A stretch of DNA of 64,000 nt from Chryseobacterium endalhagicum (GTDB lineage Bacteria; Bacteroidota; Bacteroidia; Flavobacteriales; Weeksellaceae). The stretch lies in NCBI RefSeq assembly GCF_016745235.1, contig NZ_JAELVM010000003.1, positions 930,001 to 994,000 of the forward strand, read 5' to 3'. Positions 8,702 through 17,098 of this stretch are shown here, piece after piece; the stretch's first letter is position 1, and the number at the start of each line of letters is the position of its first letter. The position numbers were made by a program, and so were the translations under genes. The notes beneath the pieces were generated by a model, which was given only the letters and a program-made list of their open reading frames with translations, had not been told where the DNA came from and searched no databases.

Positions 8702-10846
8702 TTATTTGATCACCTTCATTTCGTCGATAAGCCATTTTGAATCGGCAAATTTATCGATGATGAAGAGGATGTATTTGGTATCTACCATGATATTTCTGCT
8801 GAAACGCGGGTCATAATTGATGTCGCTCATCGTTCCTTCCCACTGTCTGTCGAAGTTAAGACCTACAAGGTTTCCATTGGCATCAAGAGCCGGACTTCCG
8901 GAGTTTCCTCCTGTCGTGTGGTTGGTAGCGGTGAATCCCACAGGAACATCTCCTGTTTTGTCCTTATAAAAACCGTAATCTTTTTTGTTGTAAAGATCGA
9001 TCAGCTTTTTAGGGACATCAAACTCATAATCTCCGGGAACATATTTCTCAATAACACCGGCTAAATGCGTCTGATAACCGTAAGAAACAGCATCTCTGGG
9101 CGTAGACCCCTTTACTTTTCCGTAAGTTACACGAAGCGTGGAATTGGCATCCGGGAAGAATTTTCTGTCTTTATCCGTTGCCATCTGCTGTGCCATGAAT
9201 TTCTTCTGAAGAACATCAATTTTCCCCTGAAGAGCTGTGAACTGAGGATCTGCAATCTTCATATACGTTTCCTTCATTGAGACAAACAGCTGATAAATAG
9301 GGTCTTTTTTCAGTGTTTTGATCAGTTTGTCCTGATTGGAAAATGCTTTGTCAATATCTGTTGTAAGCGCAGCTCCATTTACCTGGGTTCTTCCTGTAAT
9401 GATAGAGTTTTTAGACATTTCCTCTATCATCGGAATATTCTGGTTTTCGTCTTTGTATTTGCTGAATCCTGTCGGCAGGAACTGGGGTGCTGTTTTATTG
9501 GCGTATAAAGCCAGTAATTTCGCGGTTACTTTCGCATCAAGCTCTGCACTGTAATCCTTGTAGAACGAAGTGATTTTTGACTTTAATTTGGCAAGGTCTT
9601 TCTCTTCCACTCTTCCGGCTTCCACAGAAGCTATATAATCGTAGTAATCTCCTGCAAGCTTAAGCGTTTCAGCATTTTTGATCACTTCGGTATAATAGGC
9701 ATTGTTTAATGCAAAAGGTGCCTGGTCGTTATACAGTTTATTCAGTTGGTCCAAAGTTGATTTGATCTCAGGGTTTTTAGCTACCAAAGAACCTTCGTAC
9801 ATTACTTTTTTCTCTACTGCATTGGATTTTTTAAGGCCTTCTACCTCACCTATCCATTTTTTCCAGTAATTGGCTACTGAAGCATATTTTGACGAATATT
9901 TGATACGTGTTTCACTGTCAACACGCATTTTTTCGTCCAATGTTTTCAAAGCTACTTCACGAACGGCGATTCTTGCCGGATCAATATCGGTCATGACCTT
10001 CTCCACAGCTACTGCAGGAAGATATTCCGTAGTTTTCCCCGGGAAACCGAATACAAAGGTAAAATCGTTTTCAGCTTTATCTTTTATCGAAACGGGAAGG
10101 TAATGTTTCGGAACGTAAGGAACATTGTCTTTTGAATATTCTGCAGGCTTATTGTCTTTTCCGGCATAAATTCTGAACATGGAGAAATCTCCGGTATGTC
10201 TCGGCCAAACCCAGTTGTCTGTATCACTTCCGAATTTTCCAATGCTTTGAGGCGGTGCGCCTACCAGACGGATATCTTTATAGGTTTCCGTGGTATAAGC
10301 GTAATATTTGTTACCGTAGTACATTGATTTTACAATGATCGACTGGTAAGATTCTATTTTCTGAGAGTTTTTATAAACCTCGATATTTTTATTGATCCTT
10401 TTAGTATACTCAGGCTCCAGCAGGTTATCCGTGCCTTCCAGGATCTGATCCGTCACTTCTTTGATGTCTACAATAAAGTCTACTTTTACACCCGGATTGG
10501 GAAGTTCCCCGTTCGGATTCTTCGCCCAGAATCCATTGGAAAGAAGGTCATTCTGCACTGTAGAATGCGCCTGGATCTGTCCGTAACCACAGTGGTGATT
10601 GGTAAGCAATAATCCTTTAGGTGAAATGATTTCGGCAGTACATCCGCCGTTAAACTGTACTACTGCATCTTTTATGCTCGGCTTCTGGGTATTGAAAATA
10701 TCTTTGGCAGAAATTTTCATTCCCAGATCCTTCATTTCTTTTTCATTCAGCTCAGTGGGAATCCACATTCCACCATATTGTTGCGCAAATGCCATTGCAG
10801 CCGGCAAAAGAAATACAGATAAAAGTATCTTTTTTGTCATAATCAA
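8702..10846 (-). CDS. S46 family serine dipeptidyl-peptidase, DPP11-like
   Basis: 714 aa with a signal peptide (about 1-21, ending AMAFAQ). The S46 family cleaves dipeptides from the N-terminus of peptides in the periplasm of asaccharolytic or protein-feeding Bacteroidetes. The catalytic histidine region is LTNHHCGYGQ (H85), and the catalytic serine is S649 in GGNSGSPALD. Specificity in the family depends on the residue 18 positions after the serine: Gly in DPP7 (hydrophobic P1), Arg in DPP11 (Asp/Glu P1). Here it is R667 (NFDRQWEG), so an Asp/Glu-specific DPP11 is predicted. A second possible start lies two codons downstream. No operon partner is seen. Confidence 0.93.
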   Translation of the reverse strand: MIMTKKILLSVFLLPAAMAFAQQYGGMWIPTELNEKEMKDLGMKISAKDIFNTQKPSIKDAVVQFNGGCTAEIISPKGLLLTNHHCGYGQIQAHSTVQNDLLSNGFWAKNPNGELPNPGVKVDFIVDIKEVTDQILEGTDNLLEPEYTKRINKNIEVYKNSQKIESYQSIIVKSMYYGNKYYAYTTETYKDIRLVGAPPQSIGKFGSDTDNWVWPRHTGDFSMFRIYAGKDNKPAEYSKDNVPYVPKHYLPVSIKDKAENDFTFVFGFPGKTTEYLPAVAVEKVMTDIDPARIAVREVALKTLDEKMRVDSETRIKYSSKYASVANYWKKWIGEVEGLKKSNAVEKKVMYEGSLVAKNPEIKSTLDQLNKLYNDQAPFALNNAYYTEVIKNAETLKLAGDYYDYIASVEAGRVEEKDLAKLKSKITSFYKDYSAELDAKVTAKLLALYANKTAPQFLPTGFSKYKDENQNIPMIEEMSKNSIITGRTQVNGAALTTDIDKAFSNQDKLIKTLKKDPIYQLFVSMKETYMKIADPQFTALQGKIDVLQKKFMAQQMATDKDRKFFPDANSTLRVTYGKVKGSTPRDAVSYGYQTHLAGVIEKYVPGDYEFDVPKKLIDLYNKKDYGFYKDKTGDVPVGFTATNHTTGGNSGSPALDANGNLVGLNFDRQWEGTMSDINYDPRFSRNIMVDTKYILFIIDKFADSKWLIDEMKVIK

Positions 10847-10924
10847 AATTTTGCCCTAATTTACAAAGAATATTGTATATATGCCTTATGAAATGGATGG
10901 GAAATTGGAGTTTTCAGATTTGAG

Positions 10925-11310
10925 AATCAAGAGCCAAGAATCAAGATTTTAGATATCAGATGTCAGACGCCAGATTTCAGACATAGGATGTGAAATGGCT
11001 ACCGGTGGCTTCGGGAGCCTCAGCCACCGGGTATTTGTCGCTTATTCAATACTTGCAGATTCACACTTCAACTCTTAAACTCAAAACATTCTAAAAACCC
11101 CGCAAGTCAACTGGTATCACGAAATGACCGGTGGCTTCGAGGTCCTCAGCCACCGGGTATTTGTCGTTTATTCAATACTTGTAGATTCGTACTCTTCAAC
11201 GCTCAAACTCAAAACATTCTAAAAACCCCGCAAATCAACTGGTATCCCGAAACTCATCACTCATCACTCATCACTCACCCACACTCTAAAACTCTCCTAC
11301 CCTCAAACCC
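10925..11310 (+). repeat. Dispersed palindromic repeat, locus C (two direct copies)
   Basis: Cores at 11001-11031 and 11127-11157 are both in forward orientation. Each is followed by the arm TATTTGTCG and TTATTCAATACTTG, then CTCAAACTCAAAACATTC-like sequence. The second core carries substitutions in the centre. TCAGA-type motifs precede the first (10945-10985). The spacer 10847-11376 is otherwise empty. This locus lies between divergently transcribed genes, unlike the others. Confidence 0.85.
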
Positions 11311-11376
11311 TGAAACGGCTCAGTTTTTGTTCCAGAAAAAGCACTTAATTATTAATATATTTAAAATTACTTTATC

Positions 11377-11865
11377 ATGATGAATGGCAAACTATTTATT
11401 TTAGGAATTGCATCCGCTGCGTTTTTAGCATCGTGTAATCCTAAAGAAAAAACCACTGAAACTACTGATGCAACGACAGATTCTGCAGCAGTAACGACCC
11501 CGCCTTCTGACAGCATTACAAAAGCAACGCCAACCGCGGCTGGTGATACTTCGGAAAATGCTCTCGACTGGCCAGGAACTTACGAAGCCGTTGTTCCATG
11601 TGCTGATTGTCCGGGAATTAAAACTTCCCTTACGATTAACAATGACAAAACATTCAGCATTACAGAGGAATATATCGACAGAAATTCCAAGAACCAGGAC
11701 AAAGGAACTTTTGAATGGGATGCTTCAGGAAGCGTTATCACATTAAAAGGAAAAACGGCCAGCTACAAATATAAAGTAGGCGAAAACAAGCTTTTCCAGC
11801 TGGATATGGACGGTAAGGAGATCACAGGGGTAAACAAAGACCTGTATGTTTTCACGAAGAAATAA
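11377..11865 (+). CDS. NlpE N-terminal domain lipoprotein (copper resistance protein NlpE-like)
   Basis: 162 aa. A lipoprotein signal peptide ends in FLASC with the lipidated cysteine at C20, followed by a Thr/Ser/Ala-rich linker to about residue 63. The folded part (about 64-162) matches the NlpE N-terminal beta-barrel: WPGTYEAVVPCADCPGIKTSL carries the characteristic CxxC, followed by LTINNDKTFSITEEY. E. coli NlpE signals envelope stress and surface contact; here only the N-terminal domain is present. A start at the next codon (M2) is equally possible. It is probably monocistronic, with an AT-rich hairpin just after the stop. Confidence 0.85.
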   Translation: MMNGKLFILGIASAAFLASCNPKEKTTETTDATTDSAAVTTPPSDSITKATPTAAGDTSENALDWPGTYEAVVPCADCPGIKTSLTINNDKTFSITEEYIDRNSKNQDKGTFEWDASGSVITLKGKTASYKYKVGENKLFQLDMDGKEITGVNKDLYVFTKK

Positions 11866-11893
11866 AAAATAAGGGCTCAGGCCTTTATTTTTT
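11863..11893 (+). terminator. Hairpin between nlpE-like gene and convergent mgtC-like gene
   Basis: An AATAAGGG...CCTTTATT stem with flanking A and T runs lies between two convergent genes and could serve both directions. Confidence 0.6.
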
Positions 11894-11903
11894 TGCCCTG
11901 TTT

Positions 11904-12551
11904 TTAAAACTGGTAAGCGGTAATTTTAGGATCGTTGATGAGGCTTCTGACCACCTCATCATGTCTGGTATGCTTTCCGGTGAGTCTCCACGTAATGGAA
12001 AGACTTCCCTGTGTATACTGAAGTTTCAGCATAAAAGATTTCAGGTGATGCTCTTCAAATATTTTTTCGCAGTGTTTAATATCTTCTGATCCGGCCACAG
12101 TGATTTTATATTCCCGGATTTTATGGCTGCTGTCTATAAAATTCTGAAGATAGATCAGCGCGCTAAGGATTAAAAGGACCAGCGCAGTTCCCAGCAGTGA
12201 AAGGTAGACATATCCTGAACCTACAGCCATTCCTATGGAAGCGGTGGCCCAGATGGTGGTGGCGGTTGTAATTCCGTCTATTTTATTATCACCTTTAAAA
12301 ATGACGCCTGCTCCGAGGAAACCTATTCCGGTGATGATATTGGCTGCCAGACGGTCCGGATTCTCAACGCCTATTTTAATGGAAAGAATGGTAAACAAGC
12401 AGGATCCGAAACATACCAGAATAAAGGTCCGCAGTCCTGCAGACTTGTTCCGGTATTCACGCTCTGCACCGATGAACAGTCCGAGAATAACGGAAATAAG
12501 GATGAGCAGCAACTCGTTCTGGACGGCATAATGATCCTGAAGAAAATCCAT
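11904..12551 (-). CDS. MgtC/SapB family membrane protein
   Basis: 215 aa. The N-terminal 140 residues hold four to five hydrophobic helices with the family signatures IGAEREYRNKSAGLRTFILV and NIITGIGFLGAGVIFK. The C-terminal soluble part (about 145-215) resembles the ACT-like tail of MgtC. MgtC proteins are inner-membrane proteins linked to magnesium limitation and, in pathogens, to regulation of ATP synthase. The family call rests on the N-terminal motifs. The gene stands alone, convergent with the NlpE-like gene. Confidence 0.9.
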   Translation of the reverse strand: MDFLQDHYAVQNELLLILISVILGLFIGAEREYRNKSAGLRTFILVCFGSCLFTILSIKIGVENPDRLAANIITGIGFLGAGVIFKGDNKIDGITTATTIWATASIGMAVGSGYVYLSLLGTALVLLILSALIYLQNFIDSSHKIREYKITVAGSEDIKHCEKIFEEHHLKSFMLKLQYTQGSLSITWRLTGKHTRHDEVVRSLINDPKITAYQF

Positions 12552-12681
12552 GGTATAGCGTTTTATCCGAATAAAATTACAATAAAAAAGTGGATCATGA
12601 TATTTTTGATCTGCCTACTTTGTATTGTTTAAAAGAAAAGTTTTGTAATATTACATTTTAATATCAGCAAACAGATTCACG

Positions 12682-13239
12682 ATGACACCTATATTTTTTG
12701 CCACCAAGGAAGAATTCAGAAAGTGGCTGGAGGAAAATCATACGGAAGAAAAGGAAGTTCTGGTGGGCTTCTATAAAAAAGGCACCGGAAAACCTTCTAT
12801 GAACTGGTCTGAATCTGTGGATCAGGCTCTGTGTTTCGGGTGGATAGACAGTGTGCGGAGATCTATAGATACTGAAAGCTTTACCAACCGTTTTACCCCG
12901 AGAAAATCAAATAGCATCTGGAGTATCATCAACATTAAAAAAGTTGAGGAGCTCACCAAAGCCGGGCTGATGACGCCGGAAGGACAGAAAGCATTCGAAG
13001 CGAGGAAAGAGGACAAAACAGGAATCTATTCGCATGAGAAGGAACAGATTATTTTTGATCCCGGATACGAAAAACAGTTTAAAGCGCATAAAACGGCGTG
13101 GGAATTTTTTGAGAAGCAGGCTCCTTCTTACAAAAGGACGATCATTCACTGGCTGATGAGTGCCAAGCAGGAAAAAACACAGCTTTCAAGACTTGAGAAG
13201 GTTATTCATGAAAGTGAACAATTAAGAAGATTAAAATAA
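12682..13239 (+). CDS. YdeI/OmpD-associated family protein
   Basis: 185 aa cytoplasmic protein. The pattern is that of the YdeI family: an N-terminal ATKEEFRKWLEENH, then LVGFYKKGTGKPSMNWSES, ALCFGWIDSVRRSID and FTPRKSNSIWS, ending in a helical tail with WEFFEKQAPSYKRTIIHWL. The molecular function is not settled; some members are annotated as bacteriocin-protection or antimicrobial-peptide-resistance proteins. It lies 28 bp upstream of the Imm22 gene in the same direction, so the two may be co-transcribed. Confidence 0.85.
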   Translation: MTPIFFATKEEFRKWLEENHTEEKEVLVGFYKKGTGKPSMNWSESVDQALCFGWIDSVRRSIDTESFTNRFTPRKSNSIWSIINIKKVEELTKAGLMTPEGQKAFEARKEDKTGIYSHEKEQIIFDPGYEKQFKAHKTAWEFFEKQAPSYKRTIIHWLMSAKQEKTQLSRLEKVIHESEQLRRLK

Positions 13240-13267
13240 CATACAGTATACTTTTAAAAAATAATTT

Positions 13268-13666
13268 ATGGAGAAAGAGATTTCACACTTTTGGTTGGGA
13301 TATTTTAAAAATGAGGAAGATTTTATTGATTTCGCCGAGGAGGATGAAAGATATTATACGGAAGAGGAAAATGAGGACCTGTACGTCTCAAAATTTGCAG
13401 AAACCCAGCAGATACAATGGTTTGATTACGATTTTATAGAATATGGTTTTGAAGAGGAAAGTCTGGGCATCTATGAAAAATTCACAGATTATTCTTATGC
13501 TGACCAGTGGCTTCCGGCCGTTGAGCGAAAAATCAATGAACTGGGTCTGGAAACTCCGGTGAATGCCATTATTTTTGCCAGCAGACATATCATTCCCAAG
13601 CCGGTTTCGGTGGATGACGAGGAATATGCTTTGTACTATATCGGCGAAATTGAATACGAAATATAG
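13268..13666 (+). CDS. Immunity 22 (Imm22) family protein, orphan
   Basis: 132 aa, very acidic, cytoplasmic. HFWLGYFKNEEDFIDF at the N-terminus, the central YDFIEYGFEEE and NAIIFASRH near residue 100 follow the layout of Imm22 proteins, which are predicted to neutralise toxins of polymorphic or contact-dependent systems. No cognate toxin gene is adjacent: neighbours are a YdeI-like protein upstream and a small secreted protein downstream. It may be an orphan immunity gene giving protection against non-self toxins. The family call comes from overall pattern, not from a catalytic motif. Confidence 0.7.
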   Translation: MEKEISHFWLGYFKNEEDFIDFAEEDERYYTEEENEDLYVSKFAETQQIQWFDYDFIEYGFEEESLGIYEKFTDYSYADQWLPAVERKINELGLETPVNAIIFASRHIIPKPVSVDDEEYALYYIGEIEYEI

Positions 13667-13689
13667 CTTTGTAAAAAGGCTTTAAAAAG

Positions 13690-13730
13690 AGGATCACATC
13701 AACTTCCCGGAGTTTCTGTGATCCTTTTTG
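13690..13730 (+). terminator. Rho-independent terminator after Imm22 gene
   Basis: AGGATCACA (13690-13698) pairs with TGTGATCCT (13717-13725), and a T run follows. Confidence 0.85.
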
Positions 13731-13787
13731 TTTGCAGGAACTCTGGGTGTCTACTTTTTTAAGTATCTTAGGTTTAATAATTTATTC

Positions 13788-14264
13788 ATGAAACAGCTTC
13801 TATTTATTCTATTGATATTGTCTGCATCATTGGTTTTCGGGCAGAATAAATGTGCATTAAAACTCGAATCCGGCACCGCCAATCTGCAAAGCAAGGGAAT
13901 TGTAGAACTGACTGTCACCAATACCGGGAACACAAAGGTCAGAATCAATACATATTATTCTCCATACCGGCTGCAGCTTGAAAACATCCGGGAAAATAGT
14001 AATAGCGGAGAAAATAAAATACATTATACAGCTGATGTAGACTGTTTTACCGACTGCATCAAAAAAACGGTAAAGCTAAGGCCGGGACAAAGCTATCTTT
14101 ATACCGTTCCCATCAAAGAAACCATACAATATTCCAAGCTGCTTAATGGCAGAAATTATACTTTCAATTTCTTTTTCGACCTCATCGACCTGAGTCCTGA
14201 AAACTGTAGTATTTCAAGACCTGCTGATGAAGAGATCACATATACAAAAACCAGCCATGAATAA
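13788..14264 (+). CDS. Small secreted protein of unknown function
   Basis: 158 aa. The start at 13788 gives a clean signal peptide (KQLLFILLILSASLVFGQ). The longer frame upstream overlaps the preceding terminator, so it was not chosen. The mature part resembles a single beta-sandwich: KGIVELTVTNTGNTKVRINTY, then LRPGQSYLYTVPI. This is the layout of bacterial proteins that mimic an immunoglobulin-like or BsuPI-type fold. Four cysteines are present in the mature protein (for example DCFTDC). No named family is recognised. It is likely periplasmic. Confidence 0.75.
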   Translation: MKQLLFILLILSASLVFGQNKCALKLESGTANLQSKGIVELTVTNTGNTKVRINTYYSPYRLQLENIRENSNSGENKIHYTADVDCFTDCIKKTVKLRPGQSYLYTVPIKETIQYSKLLNGRNYTFNFFFDLIDLSPENCSISRPADEEITYTKTSHE

Positions 14265-14417
14265 GTGTCCGGGAACTTTTGATTCATGAAATTTACACCT
14301 GAATTCTTTCAATCTGAATTATATAGTATGCAGTGTATATTTCGAAAAGTTAAAATCACTAAAGCGTATTAATTATCGATAGAAAATCTTAATTTTAAGT
14401 AAGCTAAGGTTTCTGAT

Positions 14418-15032
14418 ATGTACAAAAGACTTATTGCCTTCAATCTGGGCGTGATATTGCTGGTAACTGCTGTGTATATTGTGGGATATTATTTTATCAA
14501 TTATCCCATGAAGTTTGATTTGTGGTTCATGATAAAAGAATGCGGGCTCCAATACCTGGCAGCCGTTTTTGTCGTGACAGCACTGGCTTCTTACCTGATC
14601 AGCAGTTTAGATTTTAAAAAATTAAATTTTAAGTCTAAATTTTTAAGCGTTTATCCTCTTTTAAACTTCCTGGCGATGGCATTTTTCATTTATATTGCTG
14701 CAGAAGAATTTATCAAAAACAAAAAAGCGCTCAGTATTCAGGAAAACCATTACATCAGGGAAGCTGAAAAAGATATCAAAAATGATTTGATCGTCAGCAG
14801 ATACAGTGGATTTGCTCTTCCTCCGCAAGACGAGAAAAAAGCGAGACTCATCCACAGTATTTACAGAAAATATGGCATTGTTTTAAAAAATACAGGATGT
14901 ATTATTGATAAAACCGACAGTAAAGCTCAGGAAAAATACACCGAGCTTACGGATGCCTATCTTGAAAAAAGAAATGGAAAGGGCTGGAAGGAAAGGATGA
15001 AAAAGGAGATTGATAAGGTGGAGGAAAAGTAG
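14418..15032 (+). CDS. Membrane protein of unknown function
   Basis: 204 aa. Three hydrophobic helices are in the first 100 residues (about 7-29, 42-64 and 80-96). A charged, mostly helical cytoplasmic or periplasmic tail follows (about 100-204), rich in Lys and Glu. No family motif is recognised. It stands between a small secreted protein and a phosphatase gene in the same orientation, with about 150 bp upstream and 66 bp downstream, so operon membership is unclear. Confidence 0.7.
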   Translation: MYKRLIAFNLGVILLVTAVYIVGYYFINYPMKFDLWFMIKECGLQYLAAVFVVTALASYLISSLDFKKLNFKSKFLSVYPLLNFLAMAFFIYIAAEEFIKNKKALSIQENHYIREAEKDIKNDLIVSRYSGFALPPQDEKKARLIHSIYRKYGIVLKNTGCIIDKTDSKAQEKYTELTDAYLEKRNGKGWKERMKKEIDKVEEK

Positions 15033-15098
15033 AAATGCAGAGTGGAAATATTTCATTAATTCTTTTCAATTTCCAGAATTAAACTATTTTTACAATCA

Positions 15099-15833
15099 AT
15101 GAATATTTACTCGGCCCTTCAAATGGGAGATTATCATACTCATCACTGCGAAGATGATTTAATCATAAAGAAAATTGTTTCTGATAAAATACTATGTGCT
15201 GTCATGGATGGTTGTTCTACAGCGATGGACAGCCACTTTGCCTCAACATTAACCGGAAAAATTTTACGAAAAACAGCAATCGAGAAAGGCTATCAGGAGC
15301 TTTATGAAAATGCCTGTACCAAAAACCTGGAAGAACAACTGAAAGAAATCGTTCAAAACCTATTCAATGAGATGGGTTTGGTTAAAAACCGGCTTATGCT
15401 TGATGAAAAGGAGCTTTTGAGCACTGTAATCATTCTTCTTTATAACTTTAGGGAGGATAAGGGCATCGTTCTATCGATCGGGGACGGAGTAATCTGTATC
15501 AATGGAGAAATAACCGAATTTGACAGGGACAATAAACCTGATTATATGGCATATCATCTTCATGAGGATTTTGAAAACTGGTATTCCCAACAAAACCAAA
15601 AAATAGGCTTTGACAGTCTGAAAGATATTTCTATTTCCACTGATGGTATTCTAACGTTTTCTCCCATCAAAAAAACGGATAACGACGAAAAAATTAACGC
15701 AGCTGAATATTTAATGATTGATCCACCACTTGCTGATACAGAGGAAATGCTTAATAAAAAACTAAAAAAGCTGGAACATCATTATGGTTTAAAGCCAACG
15801 GATGATCTTGCGATGATAAGATTGATACGGTAA
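15099..15833 (+). CDS. PP2C-like (PPM family) protein phosphatase
   Basis: 244 aa, cytoplasmic. The metal-binding acidic motifs of PPM phosphatases appear in order: ILCAVMDGCSTAMDSHFAS (motif II, DG), VLSIGDGVICINGE (a strand with GD), DISISTDGILTFSP (STDG) and PTDDLAMIRLI at the C-terminus (DD). These coordinate the Mg/Mn ions used to dephosphorylate Ser/Thr. The protein is short for the family but no key aspartate seems absent. No kinase partner is encoded nearby, so the target is unknown. Confidence 0.75.
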   Translation: MNIYSALQMGDYHTHHCEDDLIIKKIVSDKILCAVMDGCSTAMDSHFASTLTGKILRKTAIEKGYQELYENACTKNLEEQLKEIVQNLFNEMGLVKNRLMLDEKELLSTVIILLYNFREDKGIVLSIGDGVICINGEITEFDRDNKPDYMAYHLHEDFENWYSQQNQKIGFDSLKDISISTDGILTFSPIKKTDNDEKINAAEYLMIDPPLADTEEMLNKKLKKLEHHYGLKPTDDLAMIRLIR

Positions 15834-15921
15834 CAAATAAGTTTAATGGGGTTAGAAGATATAAATTTTGGTTAATTGTAAATAAATTCTTTCCTAAATT
15901 CACTACACAAAAACAAAAACC

Positions 15922-16653
15922 TTGAAAAAAATTCTACTGCTTCTCTCCGGATGCGTTCTTCTGCTCTATTCCTGCAAAAAAGATCAAAAGCAGGACAAAA
16001 ATGGTAAAAATGATAGTATTGTAAAAAACATAAAAACAGATTCGATACACTCTTTATCTGAGCAGCCAACACAATCTCTTCAAACCGGAAAAAAGCCTTC
16101 CGATCTCGTTCCCGATGGTTACGAGATTCAGTATGATGCGGAAGGAGATCTTAATCTGGACGGGATGGCAGATGCTGCGTTGATCGTCAGAAAAAAAGAA
16201 GATACGCTGGCAAGAAGAAAAATGCTGATCCTGCTGAAAAACATAGATCAGACTTACCGCCTGTACAAAACCTCAGACACCGTTTTGCCCGATGAATACA
16301 ATGAATCCGGATATAAGATACACGACCCGGAGGATATTGCCATCGAAAAGGGAGAACTGCATATCAGTTTGTATGATGTGGGACCGTATGGAAATCAATT
16401 CAGCCGGTTTAAATACATGGATGGAAACCTCATTTTATCTTATATAGAAACCTACAATATGGGAGCCGGGTCTCATTCCGCGATGTTTTATCTGCCGATG
16501 AAGGGAAAGGTCACCCATGAAACCATCAACACAATGGAGGAAGAAATGCCGGCAGAATCCAAGACCTCATCTATTAAAAAGCAAAGATTTTTATTTGAAA
16601 ATGCTTCCCCGGATGATATTATACAGAAAGTGTATGATTCTGTCAATGAATAA
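15922..16653 (+). CDS. Lipoprotein of unknown function
   Basis: 243 aa, starting at TTG (15922), with a lipoprotein signal (KKILLLLSGCVLLLYSC). A Lys/Asp/Ser-rich linker follows to about residue 55. The folded part begins LVPDGYEIQYDAEGDLNLDGMADAALIV; the DxDxDG-like D-L-N-L-D-G stretch could bind calcium, as in repeat-type surface proteins. I do not recognise a family. No ATG in frame gives a signal peptide, hence the TTG start. Confidence 0.7.
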   Translation: MKKILLLLSGCVLLLYSCKKDQKQDKNGKNDSIVKNIKTDSIHSLSEQPTQSLQTGKKPSDLVPDGYEIQYDAEGDLNLDGMADAALIVRKKEDTLARRKMLILLKNIDQTYRLYKTSDTVLPDEYNESGYKIHDPEDIAIEKGELHISLYDVGPYGNQFSRFKYMDGNLILSYIETYNMGAGSHSAMFYLPMKGKVTHETINTMEEEMPAESKTSSIKKQRFLFENASPDDIIQKVYDSVNE

Positions 16654-16739
16654 GTTTCTTTTATGTTAAAACTACCACAAAAGTAGTATTTCGGGTTTAG
16701 TTTATACTTAATATCTTTATCCTGTATTAATCTGAATGA

Positions 16740-16873
16740 ATAATTATTTTTTTCAGATACAGGCCTTAAAAAACCAGAGACGAAGGTAAAACCGATGAGG
16801 TGAAAAATGATTACAAAAAATTCCTGTCAAAAGCAGCAGTTTTAGAAGGCTAAAGTTTTTAGTCTTCTTTTTT
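16740..16873 (+). ncRNA. Candidate small RNA ending in a strong terminator
   Basis: The 445-bp spacer 16654-17098 has no ORF. A near-consensus -7 box (TATCTTTA, 16710-16717) is preceded by GGGTTTAG. A sequence follows that ends in a perfect 11-bp stem (AGAAGGCTAAA 16844-16854, TTTAGTCTTCT 16858-16868, one G-T pair) and a T run. That terminator is too far from the upstream stop (190 bp) to be its obvious end. I could not match it to a known RNA family. Confidence 0.35.
16844..16873 (+). terminator. Rho-independent terminator in the spacer before polA
   Basis: An 11-bp stem with a GTT loop is followed by six T residues. It ends either the lipoprotein transcript or a small RNA. Confidence 0.8.
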
Positions 16874-17055
16874 ATTGGTCTGGCATAAAGCTGTCCTGTA
16901 GTTCTGATTTGGTTTCAAATGCAATGCTAAACAAAGGAATTTAACCATATGATACTTAGTTTTTAAGATATACAAAGGCGTAAACTCAGCAATGCAATCC
17001 AATGGTTTGCTTATGATAAATGCAATTAAAAAATCAAATAAGATAAAAGCAAAAT

Positions 17056-17085
17056 AAAAGGTGAGTTTTAAAAACTCACCTTTTT
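17056..17085 (-). terminator. Terminator of polA
   Basis: AAAAGGTGAGTTTT (17056-17069) and AAAACTCACCTTTT (17071-17084) form a symmetric stem 14 bp downstream of the polA stop. It works in either direction. Confidence 0.85.
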
Positions 17086-17098
17086 GTAATTTATAATA

